Below, piece by piece: positions 21,939 to 22,249 of a DNA stretch of 22,249 nucleotides. Source of the stretch: Desulfobulbaceae bacterium (GTDB taxonomy: Bacteria > Desulfobacterota > Desulfobulbia > Desulfobulbales > Desulfurivibrionaceae). The translations under genes and the position numbers were made by a program. Numbering within the stretch: position 1 is the stretch's first letter; each line of letters opens with the position of its first letter. Under the pieces are notes generated by a model that did no database searches, had not been told where the DNA came from, and saw only the letters and a program-made list of their open reading frames with translations. The stretch lies in contig DOZO01000003.1 of NCBI GenBank assembly GCA_003517965.1, positions 38,061-60,309 of the forward strand. The letters run 5' to 3'.

Positions 21939-22249
21939 AAACTGGAGAGTTTGATCCTGGCTCAGATTGAACGCTGGCGGCGTGCTTAACACATGCAAGT
22001 CGAACGAGAAAGGGACTTCGGTCCTGAGTAGAGTGGCGCACGGGTGAGTAACGCGTAGGTAATCTACCTCTGCATCTGGGATAACACTTCGAAAGGGGTG
22101 CTAATACCGGATACACTTATGTGTCGCAAGACGTATAAGGAAAGGAGACCTCTCCTTGGAAGTTTCTGTGTAGAGATGAGCCTGCGTCCCATTAGCTAGT
22201 TGGTAGGGTAAAGGCCTACCAAGGCTACGATGGGTAGCGGGTCTGAGAG
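21939..22249 (+). rRNA. rrs: 16S ribosomal RNA, 5' part (truncated by window edge)
   Basis: The 5' end AAACTGGAGAGTTTGATCC aligns with the E. coli 16S start. The universal segments follow: TGGCTCAGATTGAACGCTGG, ACACATGCAAGTCGAACG, GGCGCACGGGTGAGTAACG, TAATACCGGATA, and CCTACCAAGGCTACGATGGG near the edge. About 310 of about 1550 nt are present. The V1-V2 sequence looks like Desulfobacterota, but I could not run a database comparison. Confidence 0.98.

Noticed and set aside
1..22249. CRISPR array, integrase/attachment sites or phage genes
   Set aside because: No regularly spaced repeats, cas, integrase, transposase or phage structural genes were found. The repeats present are two-copy dispersed elements.

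Overview
The window looks like chromosomal DNA from an anaerobic Gram-negative bacterium of the Desulfobacterota, possibly a Desulfobulbales-like lineage. The support is a long Desulfovibrio-type pyruvate:ferredoxin oxidoreductase, a Kdo transferase (so an LPS outer membrane), a DUF2148 iron-sulfur protein, an orphan AmrS-type radical SAM enzyme, and the style of the 16S rRNA 5' end. The lineage is inferred from recollection of these families; no alignment was run.

Layout. 1-3422 (-): pyruvate:ferredoxin oxidoreductase, cut by the window edge before its C-terminus. 3666-4652 (-): serine O-acetyltransferase. 4807-6818 (-): a three-gene operon, read in the order small Cys-repeat protein, DUF2148 ferredoxin-domain protein, MFS transporter. 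6995/7034-8862 (+): a NodI/NodJ-type ABC exporter pair, divergent from that operon. 8882-9145 (-): a small thioredoxin-fold protein. 9325-14105 (-): ftsH, folP and a class I adenylate cyclase. 14294-18858 (-): carA and carB. 18979-20298 (-): waaA. 20515-21531 (-): amrS. 21709-22249 (+): an rRNA operon promoter, leader and the first ~310 nt of 16S rRNA, divergent from amrS.

The coding content is largely housekeeping: pyruvate oxidation, cysteine, folate, carbamoyl phosphate, LPS, membrane proteolysis and rRNA. The most unusual structure is in the spacers. Two ~150-bp elements, at 9146-9294 and 17555-17710, share GTAA-type termini and are flanked by 8-bp duplications (one perfect, one 7/8). This is the hallmark of the IS66 transposon family, so I call them IS66-type MITEs. 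One landed exactly on the start codon of the thioredoxin-fold gene; the other lies between carA and carB. A second, unrelated ~100-bp dispersed repeat occurs directly upstream of ftsH and at the 5' end of the ABC permease, where it appears to be translated in frame.

Two gene-content points also stand out. A class I adenylate cyclase follows ftsH-folP, where many bacteria carry the diadenylate cyclase gene cdaA. A 74-aa protein with two C-x9-C motifs is linked to the DUF2148 protein. No CRISPR array, tRNA or transposase gene was seen.
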